From: UMGS1071 sp045638545
GTDB taxonomy: Bacteria > Bacillota > Clostridia > Oscillospirales > Acutalibacteraceae
Assembly (NCBI GenBank): GCA_045638545.1
Contig: JAZUBL010000062.1
Location: 1-47,012 of the forward strand
Reading direction: 5' to 3'
DNA length: 47,012 bases
Below, in pieces: positions 25,731-31,892 of the stretch (its first letter is position 1; the number at the start of each line of letters is the position of its first letter). The position numbers were made by a program, and so were the translations under genes. The notes beneath the pieces were generated by a model that saw nothing but the letters and a program-made list of their open reading frames with translations, did no database searches and was not told the origin of the DNA.

Positions 25731-26723
25731 TTAAACCCTCTTTTTGGCAAGCAGCAGATACAGGAAGTAAACGCCGCCGCCAACTGTAACAAAAATACTT
25801 ACCGGAATCGCATATGTGAAAACGTGCTCCACGATCATCTGTCCGCCAACCAGTACGAACATACCAAACATAGCGGAACCGATGATAAGGAATTTATGAC
25901 GATATGTTTTGAATAACTGTCGTGTTAAATTGGCAATGATCAGACCAAGGAAGGAGATCGGGCCTACCATCGCTGTTGCAACTGCAATACAGATTACAAC
26001 ACCCAGGAGTAACCGGCGAATACTTTTGTTGTAGTCTACGCCCAGATTCGTTGCCTGTTCCTTGCCCAGTGTCAGCACATCAAGCAGCGCCAGATCCTTC
26101 CGCAGGAAGAATGTGACACCGGCCAGCGCCAGCAGAGAGAAAATGATGATTTCTGCATTGACGTTACTGAAGCTGGCCACCAGAGAAGTAAGCAGCACAT
26201 CATACTCGTTTGGATCCATCACGCGGACCATCGCGCTTTGAATACTGCCGAAAAATGACGTCAGCACCGTACCAACAAGAAGTACGTACAGCACATTGTA
26301 TTTCGTTTTCTTAAACAGAAAGCTGTAAACAAACGTTGCTGTAATGCCCATCAGAACCAGATCTACACCAAAGGCAATATTGGCATTGGTGGCCAGTATA
26401 CTGCCGGAGCCAGCAATAAAAATTACCACCGTATGGATCAGCGTATAAAGTGAATTCATGCCGAGCAGACATGGAGTTACGATCCGGTTATTGATGATCG
26501 ACTGAAAGATAATCGATGCGCCGCCGATCGCAAGCGCTGCAATCAGCATGGCAATCAACTTTGGAAGCCGCAGCTTCATGGCAAAGAAGAATAATCGCTC
26601 ATTAACAAAATTCACATCAAAAAAGAGATAAAAGCCTGCTGTCACCAGCACCAGTACTGCAAGGATAATCATTTTTCTCACATTGGAGCGGTATGAACCA
26701 GAACGATATGCTGCCAGTCTCAT
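25731..26723 (-). CDS. yclO: Siderophore ABC transporter, permease (YclO-type)
   Basis: This 330-aa FecCD-family permease is hydrophobic throughout, with about nine or ten membrane segments. Family features include NRIVTPCLLGMNSLY in the first half and GPISFLGLIIANLTRQLFKTYRH, the loop that contacts the ATPase. The fatC/yclO type differs from most FecC permeases by starting without the long LPR-rich N-terminus. The ATG overlaps the stop codon of the preceding permease gene as ATGA (26720-26723), so both halves of the channel are made together. Confidence 0.9.
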   Translation of the reverse strand: MRLAAYRSGSYRSNVRKMIILAVLVLVTAGFYLFFDVNFVNERLFFFAMKLRLPKLIAMLIAALAIGGASIIFQSIINNRIVTPCLLGMNSLYTLIHTVVIFIAGSGSILATNANIAFGVDLVLMGITATFVYSFLFKKTKYNVLYVLLVGTVLTSFFGSIQSAMVRVMDPNEYDVLLTSLVASFSNVNAEIIIFSLLALAGVTFFLRKDLALLDVLTLGKEQATNLGVDYNKSIRRLLLGVVICIAVATAMVGPISFLGLIIANLTRQLFKTYRHKFLIIGSAMFGMFVLVGGQMIVEHVFTYAIPVSIFVTVGGGVYFLYLLLAKKRV

Positions 26724-27772
26724 TTTGCTTCTCCCCCTTCCAGATGCGATGCTGCATTAGCGCAGCTGTTTGCACTACCAGACAGGCGAACTGCTTTTCT
26801 TCCGTGCTTCAGACGATAGAATAACAGACCAATAAACAGCACACTTCCGACGATACCGATGATCAGATCGATCGGCAGTTCATATGGTGCAATCACCACG
26901 CGTCCGATGATGTCGCAGGCCAGTACGAAAACAGAACCAAACAGTGCTGTGTCGATCAGCGTTCCGCGGATCTTGTCGCCCTTAAACATTGCGATCAGAT
27001 TCGGCACGATTAAACCGATGTAGGAAATTGAGCCTACGGTAACCACAATTGAGGCAGTAATCATCGCAACAATAGTCAGTCCCATAAATAAAATCAGATT
27101 GTGATTTACACCAAGATTGCGGGAAAAGTCTTTGCCCATGCCGACAATATTGAAATGATTGGAAAAGATAAATGCCAGAATGACCAGCGGAACGATCAGA
27201 TAAACCAGTTCATATCTTCCGCGCAGTACCAGTGAGAAATGACCGACCTCCCAGGAGGAAAGCGCCTGTGTAATTTCGAATTTGTATGCGAAGAAACTGG
27301 TAACACCGCCGATCACGTTGCCGAACATGATGCCGACCAACGGTACCATAACGGTATCTTTGAATTTGATCCTCTGAATGAAAAAGACAAAGATCCAGGT
27401 ACCGGCAATCGCTGTTGCAAAAGCAAACAACGCCCTGCCCCACAGTCCTGCGTTCGGCATGAACAGCAGTGCCAGCATAACACCGAATTTTGCAGAAGAA
27501 ATCGTTGCACCGGTTGTTGGTGAAACAAACTTATTCATGCAAAGCTGCTGCATGATCAGACCGGCAACGCTCATGCCTACACCAGTACAGAGAATTGCCA
27601 GTAGTCGAGGCAGCCGGGAAATCAGCAAAATTTCCAGCTGTTCCATATCTCCGGCAAAAATGGCACCGATATTAATATCCAGTACACCTATAAACAGCGA
27701 CACGACAGATAAAATAAGCAAAAGCGCCGATAAAATTAACGTCAGGCCAAATCGCCTGAAAATTCCTTTCAA
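26720..27772 (-). CDS. yclN: Siderophore ABC transporter, permease (YclN-type)
   Basis: This is a 350-aa FecCD-family permease and the first gene of the operon. Hydrophobic segments run through most of the protein. SRLPRLLAILCTGVGMSVAGLIMQQL and NKFVSPTTGATISSAKFG are strong marks of the FatD/YclN group, and VGSISYIGLIVPNLIAMFKGD is the ATPase-contact loop. The start codon is TTG at 27772, with AAGGAGAG upstream. The promoter region contains the TTAG-N6-CTAA inverted repeat at 27823-27836, also found at the neighbouring araC-family gene, so iron-linked control is likely. Confidence 0.9.
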   Translation of the reverse strand: MKGIFRRFGLTLILSALLLILSVVSLFIGVLDINIGAIFAGDMEQLEILLISRLPRLLAILCTGVGMSVAGLIMQQLCMNKFVSPTTGATISSAKFGVMLALLFMPNAGLWGRALFAFATAIAGTWIFVFFIQRIKFKDTVMVPLVGIMFGNVIGGVTSFFAYKFEITQALSSWEVGHFSLVLRGRYELVYLIVPLVILAFIFSNHFNIVGMGKDFSRNLGVNHNLILFMGLTIVAMITASIVVTVGSISYIGLIVPNLIAMFKGDKIRGTLIDTALFGSVFVLACDIIGRVVIAPYELPIDLIIGIVGSVLFIGLLFYRLKHGRKAVRLSGSANSCANAASHLEGGEAK

Positions 27773-27822
27773 GAAGAATCTCTCCTTCCTAATGTTATGT
27801 GATTATCTTGAGGTAATTGTTG

Positions 27823-27836
27823 TTAGCATTAACTAA
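27823..27836. promoter_or_regulatory. Candidate operator (TTAG-N6-CTAA) upstream of the siderophore importer operon
   Basis: TTAGCATTAACTAA is an inverted repeat with TTAG/CTAA half-sites 6 nt apart, about 50 nt upstream of the TTG start at 27772. A near-consensus -10 (GATAAT) lies at 27803-27808 on the minus strand, placing the repeat over the -35 region. The same spacing recurs at 28895-28908. Confidence 0.5.
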
Positions 27837-27854
27837 CTAATGAGGCTATTGTAA

Positions 27855-27880
27855 TAAAAAAAGGAGCCCTATTCTGCTCC
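27855..27880 (-). terminator. Terminator of the AraC-family gene
   Basis: GGAGC (27863-27867) pairs with GCTCC (27876-27880); read on the minus strand it is followed by a run of T residues (27855-27862). It lies between the araC-family stop codon and the importer promoter. Confidence 0.75.
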
Positions 27881-27917
27881 AAATGAACACAAAAAGGCTC
27901 CAAATTAATAATGATTG

Positions 27918-28871
27918 CTATTTGTTTTTACAGTGATTTCTGTACGCATTGGGAGACATTCCCTTCACACTGCGGAATGCATTTGCAAATTTACTCCCGT
28001 TGTCATAGCCATGTTCTCCGGCAATTTCCAGAATGGATTTCTCTGTGAATTCCAGCATATTTGCTGCTGACTCCATCCTTTGCATACGAATATAAGCTGA
28101 CGGCGAAACACCATAAACTGCTTTAAAGATATTTTTAATGTGTGTTTCAGATAAATGAAATTCTTCTGCTAAGCGAGTTGCTGTCACACGCTCATCCAAA
28201 TGTTCGCTCAAATAAGAGGCGATTTTCTTTGCTGTCATGACGCGAGACTGCTCATTGGGATTCTCCTCCATTTTTTCTGTTTGGATCTCCATCGCACTGA
28301 GATATAAAAGAAGTTCCAACACCTTTACTTTCATGTATGCCTGTTGGATTTTGCCTGGAGGATCCAGCAATTTAGAAAAAATGTATCCGACACTTTCGTT
28401 GCCTCGAATAAGCACACTGCTGTTGCCGCTGCAGAATTTCTCTAATATCGCCCGCGGCTGAACGACAATTCCTTCCATAACATTGGACAAGCAGGCAGGC
28501 GCATGATCGAGATCAACAAAAATTGACAAACCTCGATAATGACCAGACGGAACGTAATGTTCCAGTGAAATATCGTTTGATCTGATCACGGTAAAGTCAC
28601 CGGGCATCAGGCAAAAATGTTCACCCTTGGCGCTGTATTCTATCCACCCTTCGTGGCAGTATCTGATTTCAAATATATTATTGGAAGAAATTAATCTTTC
28701 AGGAAATTGAACGGACTGCATCTGTGCTTCATGGAACATCAGATCAATTCCTGTCATCACGTTATAAACGGACGGCTTGCAGGTCTCGTTTGAGATCTCT
28801 CCCTCATACGCAGAGCAGGTTCTGTTCATTGGCAGAAATTCAGCTATTGTGGTTGTCGTGTTACGGTTCAC
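27918..28871 (-). CDS. AraC-family transcriptional regulator, probable siderophore-uptake regulator
   Basis: The 317-aa protein has an N-terminal ligand-type domain (about 1-205) and a C-terminal AraC DNA-binding domain with two helix-turn-helix units: the first around VTATRLAEEFHLSETHIKNIFKAVYGVSPSAYIRMQRM, the second at KSILEIAGEHGYDNGSKFANAFRSVKGMSPNAYR. The start is GTG (28869-28871) with AAGAGGTGATG upstream. It lies directly upstream of the siderophore importer, on the same strand but separated by a terminator. Similar regulators control siderophore import in other bacteria. Both its own promoter and the importer promoter carry the same inverted repeat. The coinducer, if any, is unknown. 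Confidence 0.85.
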   Translation of the reverse strand: MNRNTTTTIAEFLPMNRTCSAYEGEISNETCKPSVYNVMTGIDLMFHEAQMQSVQFPERLISSNNIFEIRYCHEGWIEYSAKGEHFCLMPGDFTVIRSNDISLEHYVPSGHYRGLSIFVDLDHAPACLSNVMEGIVVQPRAILEKFCSGNSSVLIRGNESVGYIFSKLLDPPGKIQQAYMKVKVLELLLYLSAMEIQTEKMEENPNEQSRVMTAKKIASYLSEHLDERVTATRLAEEFHLSETHIKNIFKAVYGVSPSAYIRMQRMESAANMLEFTEKSILEIAGEHGYDNGSKFANAFRSVKGMSPNAYRNHCKNK

Positions 28872-28894
28872 TTCATCACCTCTTATCTCTTAAG

Positions 28895-28908
28895 TTAGCG
28901 TATGCTAA
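28895..28908. promoter_or_regulatory. Candidate operator (TTAG-N6-CTAA) upstream of the AraC-family gene
   Basis: TTAGCGTATGCTAA is an inverted repeat (TTAGC/GCTAA arms) just downstream of the -10 box of the AraC-family promoter, in the usual position for a repressor site. It shares the TTAG-N6-CTAA pattern with 27823-27836. Confidence 0.5.
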
Positions 28909-28916
28909 TTACCAAA

Positions 28917-28945
28917 CTATAACACCTACCACTGTGATATGTCAA
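28917..28945 (-). promoter_or_regulatory. Promoter of the AraC-family gene
   Basis: On the minus strand TTGACA (28940-28945) and TTATAG (28917-28922) are 17 nt apart. The inverted repeat at 28895-28908 covers the likely transcription start. Confidence 0.65.
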
Positions 28946-28996
28946 GTTGAATTCTGCAGAAATAGTTGGAAATATTCCATGGTAAAATTACACGCA

Positions 28997-29040
28997 TAAA
29001 AAAAGAACGGTACCATGCATTACGCAAAGTACCGTTAAAA
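28997..29040 (-). terminator. Second copy of the 35-nt terminator-like repeat
   Basis: The 35 nt at 29006-29040 are identical to 20070-20104. Read on the minus strand the hairpin (AACGGTAC/GTACCGTT) is followed by TTCTTTTTTT, a terminator layout, but no minus-strand gene lies upstream of it. See the finding on this repeat. Confidence 0.7.
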
Positions 29041-29474
29041 ATTTTCTTTCGTCATTCCAGAGAATTATTTGAAATTAACACCAAATGCTTATTGAGATGC
29101 TCTCCAAGAAAAACTTGAATTGAGAAGAGATTAAATTTAATAGTGGAGAAATTTGTAGGAATAAATCTGAACCTTATTGTGTCAAATATAGAAGAAAACC
29201 TGATTGCAGTCAGGGCGGAACGCTCTTCCAATCCGTTCCGCAATTTGCTTAAGATGTTGTAGTTCTTTTAAGTTCTGATGTCAGTATAACAGCTTTTTTC
29301 ATCCTGTACACTCTCTTATTGATTAACTTTTCGCAATAAAATCTTATTGAGAAAACTTGATCTTTTACTCAGACACTTTTCAAGAAAATGTACAGAAAAT
29401 GCAGGATTGTGAATTTAGACTTTCAAAATTTCAAAAACTTTTTCTCATAATGAGAAATATCGCTCAATAATTGC
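29041..29474. other. Gene-free stretch with two hairpins and a palindrome
   Basis: No credible gene is visible here; a 63-codon minus-strand frame (29052-29243) has no family features. The stretch holds two adjacent hairpins, CCTGA-TTGCAG-TCAGG (29199-29214) and GCGGAACG/CGTTCCGC (29215-29241), which on the minus strand are followed by TTTTCTT, and a palindrome at 29441-29457. A short leftward non-coding transcript or the remains of an old gene are possible. Confidence 0.4.
29441..29457. promoter_or_regulatory. Palindrome upstream of the DUF3842 gene, candidate operator
   Basis: TTTCTCATAATGAGAAA is a perfect palindrome around one central base. Its core, TTCTCAT-A-ATGAGAA, has the 7-1-7 layout typical of Fur-family operators, although the bases are not those of a standard Fur, PerR or Zur box. 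It lies 18 nt upstream of the -35 box at 29475. Confidence 0.4.
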
Positions 29475-29504
29475 TTGATAATTTTCGAAAGATATTCTTA
29501 GAAT
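29475..29504 (+). promoter_or_regulatory. Probable promoter of the DUF3842 gene
   Basis: TTGATA (29475-29480) and TAGAAT (29499-29504) are 18 nt apart, 31 nt before the ATG at 29536. Confidence 0.45.
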
Positions 29505-29535
29505 AAAAAAAGAAAATAACAGGAGGTATTGCATT

Positions 29536-29991
29536 ATGAAAGAGAAAAAGATTATTGTCGGCGTTGTTGATGGACAGGGAGCTGGAGTTGGAAAATACAT
29601 CGTTGAACGTCTGCGCACTGAGCTTCCAGATCTGCATATTCGTGCATTGGGTACAACTTCTCTTGCTACAGGCAAGATGCTGAAGGTTGGCGCAGATGAT
29701 GGTGCAAGTGGTGAAAATGCAATCATTTATAACGCATCTCAGGTTGATATTATTGTCGGTGTGGCTGCAATTATGATGCCAAATGCACTTTTAGGAGAAA
29801 TTACACCGAGAATTGCTGAGGCAATTGGTCAAAGTGATGCACAGAAGATCCTGATCCCTCTTGCACACGCCAATGTTAACATTGTTCTGCCGGAAGAATG
29901 TACCTTCCAGCAGCATGTGGAAAATGCAGTTCGTCAGGTAAAACGCTGCTGCAAAGAAGCAATTTCAGAGCAATCAGTCGAAAATGCGTAA
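29536..29991 (+). CDS. DUF3842 family protein
   Basis: The 151-aa protein matches the DUF3842 family. The start is KKIIVGVVDGQGAGVGKYIVERL, a glycine-rich loop like that of nucleotide-binding folds; it continues with ALGTTSLATGKMLKVGADDGASGENAIIYN, then VDIIVGVAAIMMPNALLGEITPRIAEAIG and KILIPLAHANVNIV. The family is common in Clostridia and has no established function; the sequence suggests a small Rossmann-like regulatory or binding protein. AGGAGGT lies 9 nt upstream of the ATG. It is divergent from the AraC-family gene and precedes the chelatase operon, which has its own promoter. A link with metal handling is inferred from location only. Confidence 0.85.
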   Translation: MKEKKIIVGVVDGQGAGVGKYIVERLRTELPDLHIRALGTTSLATGKMLKVGADDGASGENAIIYNASQVDIIVGVAAIMMPNALLGEITPRIAEAIGQSDAQKILIPLAHANVNIVLPEECTFQQHVENAVRQVKRCCKEAISEQSVENA

Positions 29992-30002
29992 AGTGTCGAC
30001 GC

Positions 30003-30024
30003 TAGTGAGTAAATTTTCTCACTA
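30003..30024. repeat. Inverted repeat between the DUF3842 gene and the chelatase promoter
   Basis: TAGTGAG (30003-30009) and CTCACTA (30018-30024) pair perfectly over 7 bp with an 8-nt loop. No T-run follows on the plus strand, so it is not a good terminator; it may be an operator upstream of the -35 box at 30048. Confidence 0.35.
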
Positions 30025-30047
30025 AGAAAAAACTTTAAGCATAGTAA

Positions 30048-30076
30048 TTGACAGTATTTTATTCAGCTGATACAAT
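30048..30076 (+). promoter_or_regulatory. Promoter of the chelatase / importer operon
   Basis: A perfect TTGACA (30048-30053) and TACAAT (30071-30076) are 17 nt apart. Transcription should start near 30083, giving a 220-nt untranslated leader. Confidence 0.75.
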
Positions 30077-30082
30077 AAACCC

Positions 30083-30285
30083 GTAATTGGAGAGGAATCC
30101 AGTTTTCCGGATCAAAAGTATCCGGAAGCAAAGTGAATATGCAAGCTGTACAGTGTGTCCTTTCACACTGTGTATTTGCTGTTTCTGTTTGTCCTAATGG
30201 AAATTTCCTCGCATTCTGTATTTTATTTTAAAAGTAAAGTCCTGATATTGATTCCATCATGGAGCAGTATCAGGGCTTTTTCTTT
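30083..30285 (+). promoter_or_regulatory. Structured attenuator leader of the chelatase operon (possible riboswitch)
   Basis: The leader contains TTCCGGAT/ATCCGGAA (30105-30127), an AGCAAA/TTTGCT helix (30127-30180) that encloses ACAGTGTG/CACACTGT (30150-30171), and then a terminator at 30236-30285 directly before the ribosome binding site. This is the layout of a transcription-attenuation riboswitch. The string CCGG...CCGGA-GC...GCAA-CTGT vaguely recalls the corrinoid riboswitch core, but the conserved boxes are incomplete, so I do not assign a class. Confidence 0.6.
30236..30285 (+). terminator. Attenuator terminator in the chelatase operon leader
   Basis: CCTGATA (30241-30247) pairs with TATCAGG, and an inner TCCA pairs with TGGA; the flanks AAAG and CTTTTT extend the stem and supply the T-run. 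It ends about 6 nt before AAGGAGG, the ribosome binding site of the first gene, so it should block the operon unless an alternative fold prevents it. Confidence 0.8.
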
Positions 30286-30304
30286 TGCTAAGGAGGTGAC
30301 GGGC

Positions 30305-31183
30305 ATGTTGGTGATCGATCATGTCAGTAAACAATTTGGATCCAGAAAAGCACTGGATGATATTCATCTGGAAATTGAGGATGGATGTTTTTTCGGATTA
30401 CTTGGTTCGAATGGTGCAGGCAAGACCACGTTAATGAGAATTATTACAACTCTGCTTTTACCAAGTGAAGGAAGAATTCTTCTGGATGGACAGCCGGTTA
30501 CAAGAACCAATGCTGCCCTGAAACGAAAAATCACAATGGTGACGCAGGAATACTCTCTGCGTTCCGATATGACAATCGAGGAAATTCTCAAATATCAGGG
30601 ACTGTTATACCGCATTCCCAAAAAGGAACGACAGGCAGAATCAGAACGGCTGCTTCGCTTTTGCGGCCTGTGGGAGCACCGGAAAAAGAAAGTACGTGCA
30701 CTCTCAGGCGGCATGAAACGTAAATTGATGCTGTGTCGGGCACTGCTGCCCAATCCAAAAATTGTCCTGCTGGATGAGCCGACTGTTGGTATGGACCCAT
30801 TTTACCGTCGGCAGTCCTGGGAACTGATCCGCGAATTGAATAAAAGCGGTATTACTTTCCTGCTGACAACCCATTACATGGATGAAGCACAGGCACTGTG
30901 CGATAAAATCGCACTGATCGATGGCGGAAAGATCCTGCAAACAGACACCTATGCGAATCTGATTGCGGAAGTCGGCAGTTTTACCGTTGATTACTTCGAC
31001 GGAAACCAGCAGAGAAGCAGACAGTTTCTCACAAAAGAAGATGCTCTGGATTTTGCGCAGACACAGACAGCACAGTTTACAATTCGTGAAACCAATCTGG
31101 AAGATATCTTCATTGCAAAACTTGGAAGAAATCCGGTGAATATAAATGGCGATTCTAACAGTATTATGGGAAAAATGGGTTGA
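30305..31183 (+). CDS. ABC-2 type transporter, ATPase subunit (first gene of chelatase operon)
   Basis: A 292-aa ATPase of the drug/polysaccharide/NodI class. Walker A is GSNGAGKTT, the Q-loop is in VTQEYSLRSDMT, the signature is ALSGGMKRKL, Walker B IVLLDEPTVGMD, and the switch His is in LLTTHYMDEAQALCDK; a C-terminal extension of about 80 residues follows. The start is the ATG at 30305 with a full AAGGAGGTGA site; an upstream in-frame extension into the leader is not credible. The gene overlaps the next one, its permease, by 38 nt. Together they form an ABC-2 exporter whose cargo is unknown. Position in a chelatase operon suggests it exports a product or toxic by-product of that system, for example a free tetrapyrrole; this is inference. 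Confidence 0.9.
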   Translation: MLVIDHVSKQFGSRKALDDIHLEIEDGCFFGLLGSNGAGKTTLMRIITTLLLPSEGRILLDGQPVTRTNAALKRKITMVTQEYSLRSDMTIEEILKYQGLLYRIPKKERQAESERLLRFCGLWEHRKKKVRALSGGMKRKLMLCRALLPNPKIVLLDEPTVGMDPFYRRQSWELIRELNKSGITFLLTTHYMDEAQALCDKIALIDGGKILQTDTYANLIAEVGSFTVDYFDGNQQRSRQFLTKEDALDFAQTQTAQFTIRETNLEDIFIAKLGRNPVNINGDSNSIMGKMG

Positions 31184-31880
31184 GTTTAAGCATGAATGGT
31201 TTAAAATTACCGTTTCTTCCCTCATCAGTCCGATTCTGTATCTGATTTCTTTTGGAATTGGAATCGGCTCTGCAGTCACAGACGGATCGTCTTACCTGCA
31301 GTTTTTAATTCCCGGCATTATCGCACTGACCACCATGAACAGTGCATTTAATGCCATCGGTATGCCGCTGAATGTACAGCGGTTATACGAAAAATCCTTT
31401 GACAATATTATGATCTCCCCTACGCCGCTGTGGCAGTACGTCATCGGTCAGATGATTGGCGGCAGTTTGCGGGGAATGTATGCAGGGTGTCTGATCCTGC
31501 TGCTGTCTTTCTTGTTTGCCGCGCCGGTACACCTGAATGTTCTGTTCTTTCTCATTATGGTGCTCAACGGCATGGCGTTTGCCGCACTTGGCGTGCTGGC
31601 AGCAGTAATTTCTAAAACCCATGCAGATATATCAAGATTTTCTGTTTTTGTGATTTTACCAATGACCTTTCTGTGTGATACCGTTTTCCCAACAGAACAC
31701 CTTCCGGCCGTTCTGCAATGGTTTATGGAAGCACTTCCTTTAACACAGGCTAGCGCGCTGCTCCGAAGTATCGGCTGCGGCGAAGCTGCTGAATGGTGGC
31801 GTATCCTGATTCTGATTGGATATACCGTTGTGTTTTTGTTCATTGCATTGATTACAATTACGAAGCAAAAGAATTTATAA
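31146..31880 (+). CDS. ABC-2 type transporter, permease subunit
   Basis: The 244-aa hydrophobic protein has about six membrane segments and the ABC-2 (NodJ/DrrB) permease layout: a cytoplasmic start, ISPILYLISFGIGIGSAV, YLQFLIPGIIALTTMNSAF, then LYEKSFDNIMISPTPLWQYVIGQ (the cytoplasmic coupling helix), and a later LPMTFLCDTVFPTEHLP segment with LPLTQASALLRS, which is typical of the family. It overlaps the ATPase gene by 38 nt, which implies strict co-translation. It is followed 12 nt later by the chelatase ChlI-ChlD gene with its own GGAGGT site. Confidence 0.9.
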   Translation: MAILTVLWEKWVEFKHEWFKITVSSLISPILYLISFGIGIGSAVTDGSSYLQFLIPGIIALTTMNSAFNAIGMPLNVQRLYEKSFDNIMISPTPLWQYVIGQMIGGSLRGMYAGCLILLLSFLFAAPVHLNVLFFLIMVLNGMAFAALGVLAAVISKTHADISRFSVFVILPMTFLCDTVFPTEHLPAVLQWFMEALPLTQASALLRSIGCGEAAEWWRILILIGYTVVFLFIALITITKQKNL

Positions 31881-31892
31881 GGAGGTGCTGCT

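Noticed and set aside
28997..29040. Second 35-nt repeat copy as part of an insertion sequence or CRISPR
   Set aside because: Only two copies 9 kb apart, no terminal repeats, no transposase and no spacer array.
29052..29243. 63-codon minus-strand ORF
   Set aside because: No ribosome binding site, no family features, Phe/Ile-rich low-complexity translation, and it covers two hairpins.
30083..30235. Cobalamin riboswitch
   Set aside because: Some strings recall the core (CCGGA-GC, GCAA-CTGT), but the conserved GCCACTG-type box and the downstream CAGGA-ACCTGCC-type part are missing; kept as an unclassified leader.
30155..30304. Upstream extension of the ABC-2 ATPase into the leader, or a leader peptide
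   Set aside because: The segment codes for hydrophobic sequence without ribosome binding site and overlaps the terminator hairpin; the ATG at 30305 has AAGGAGGTGA.
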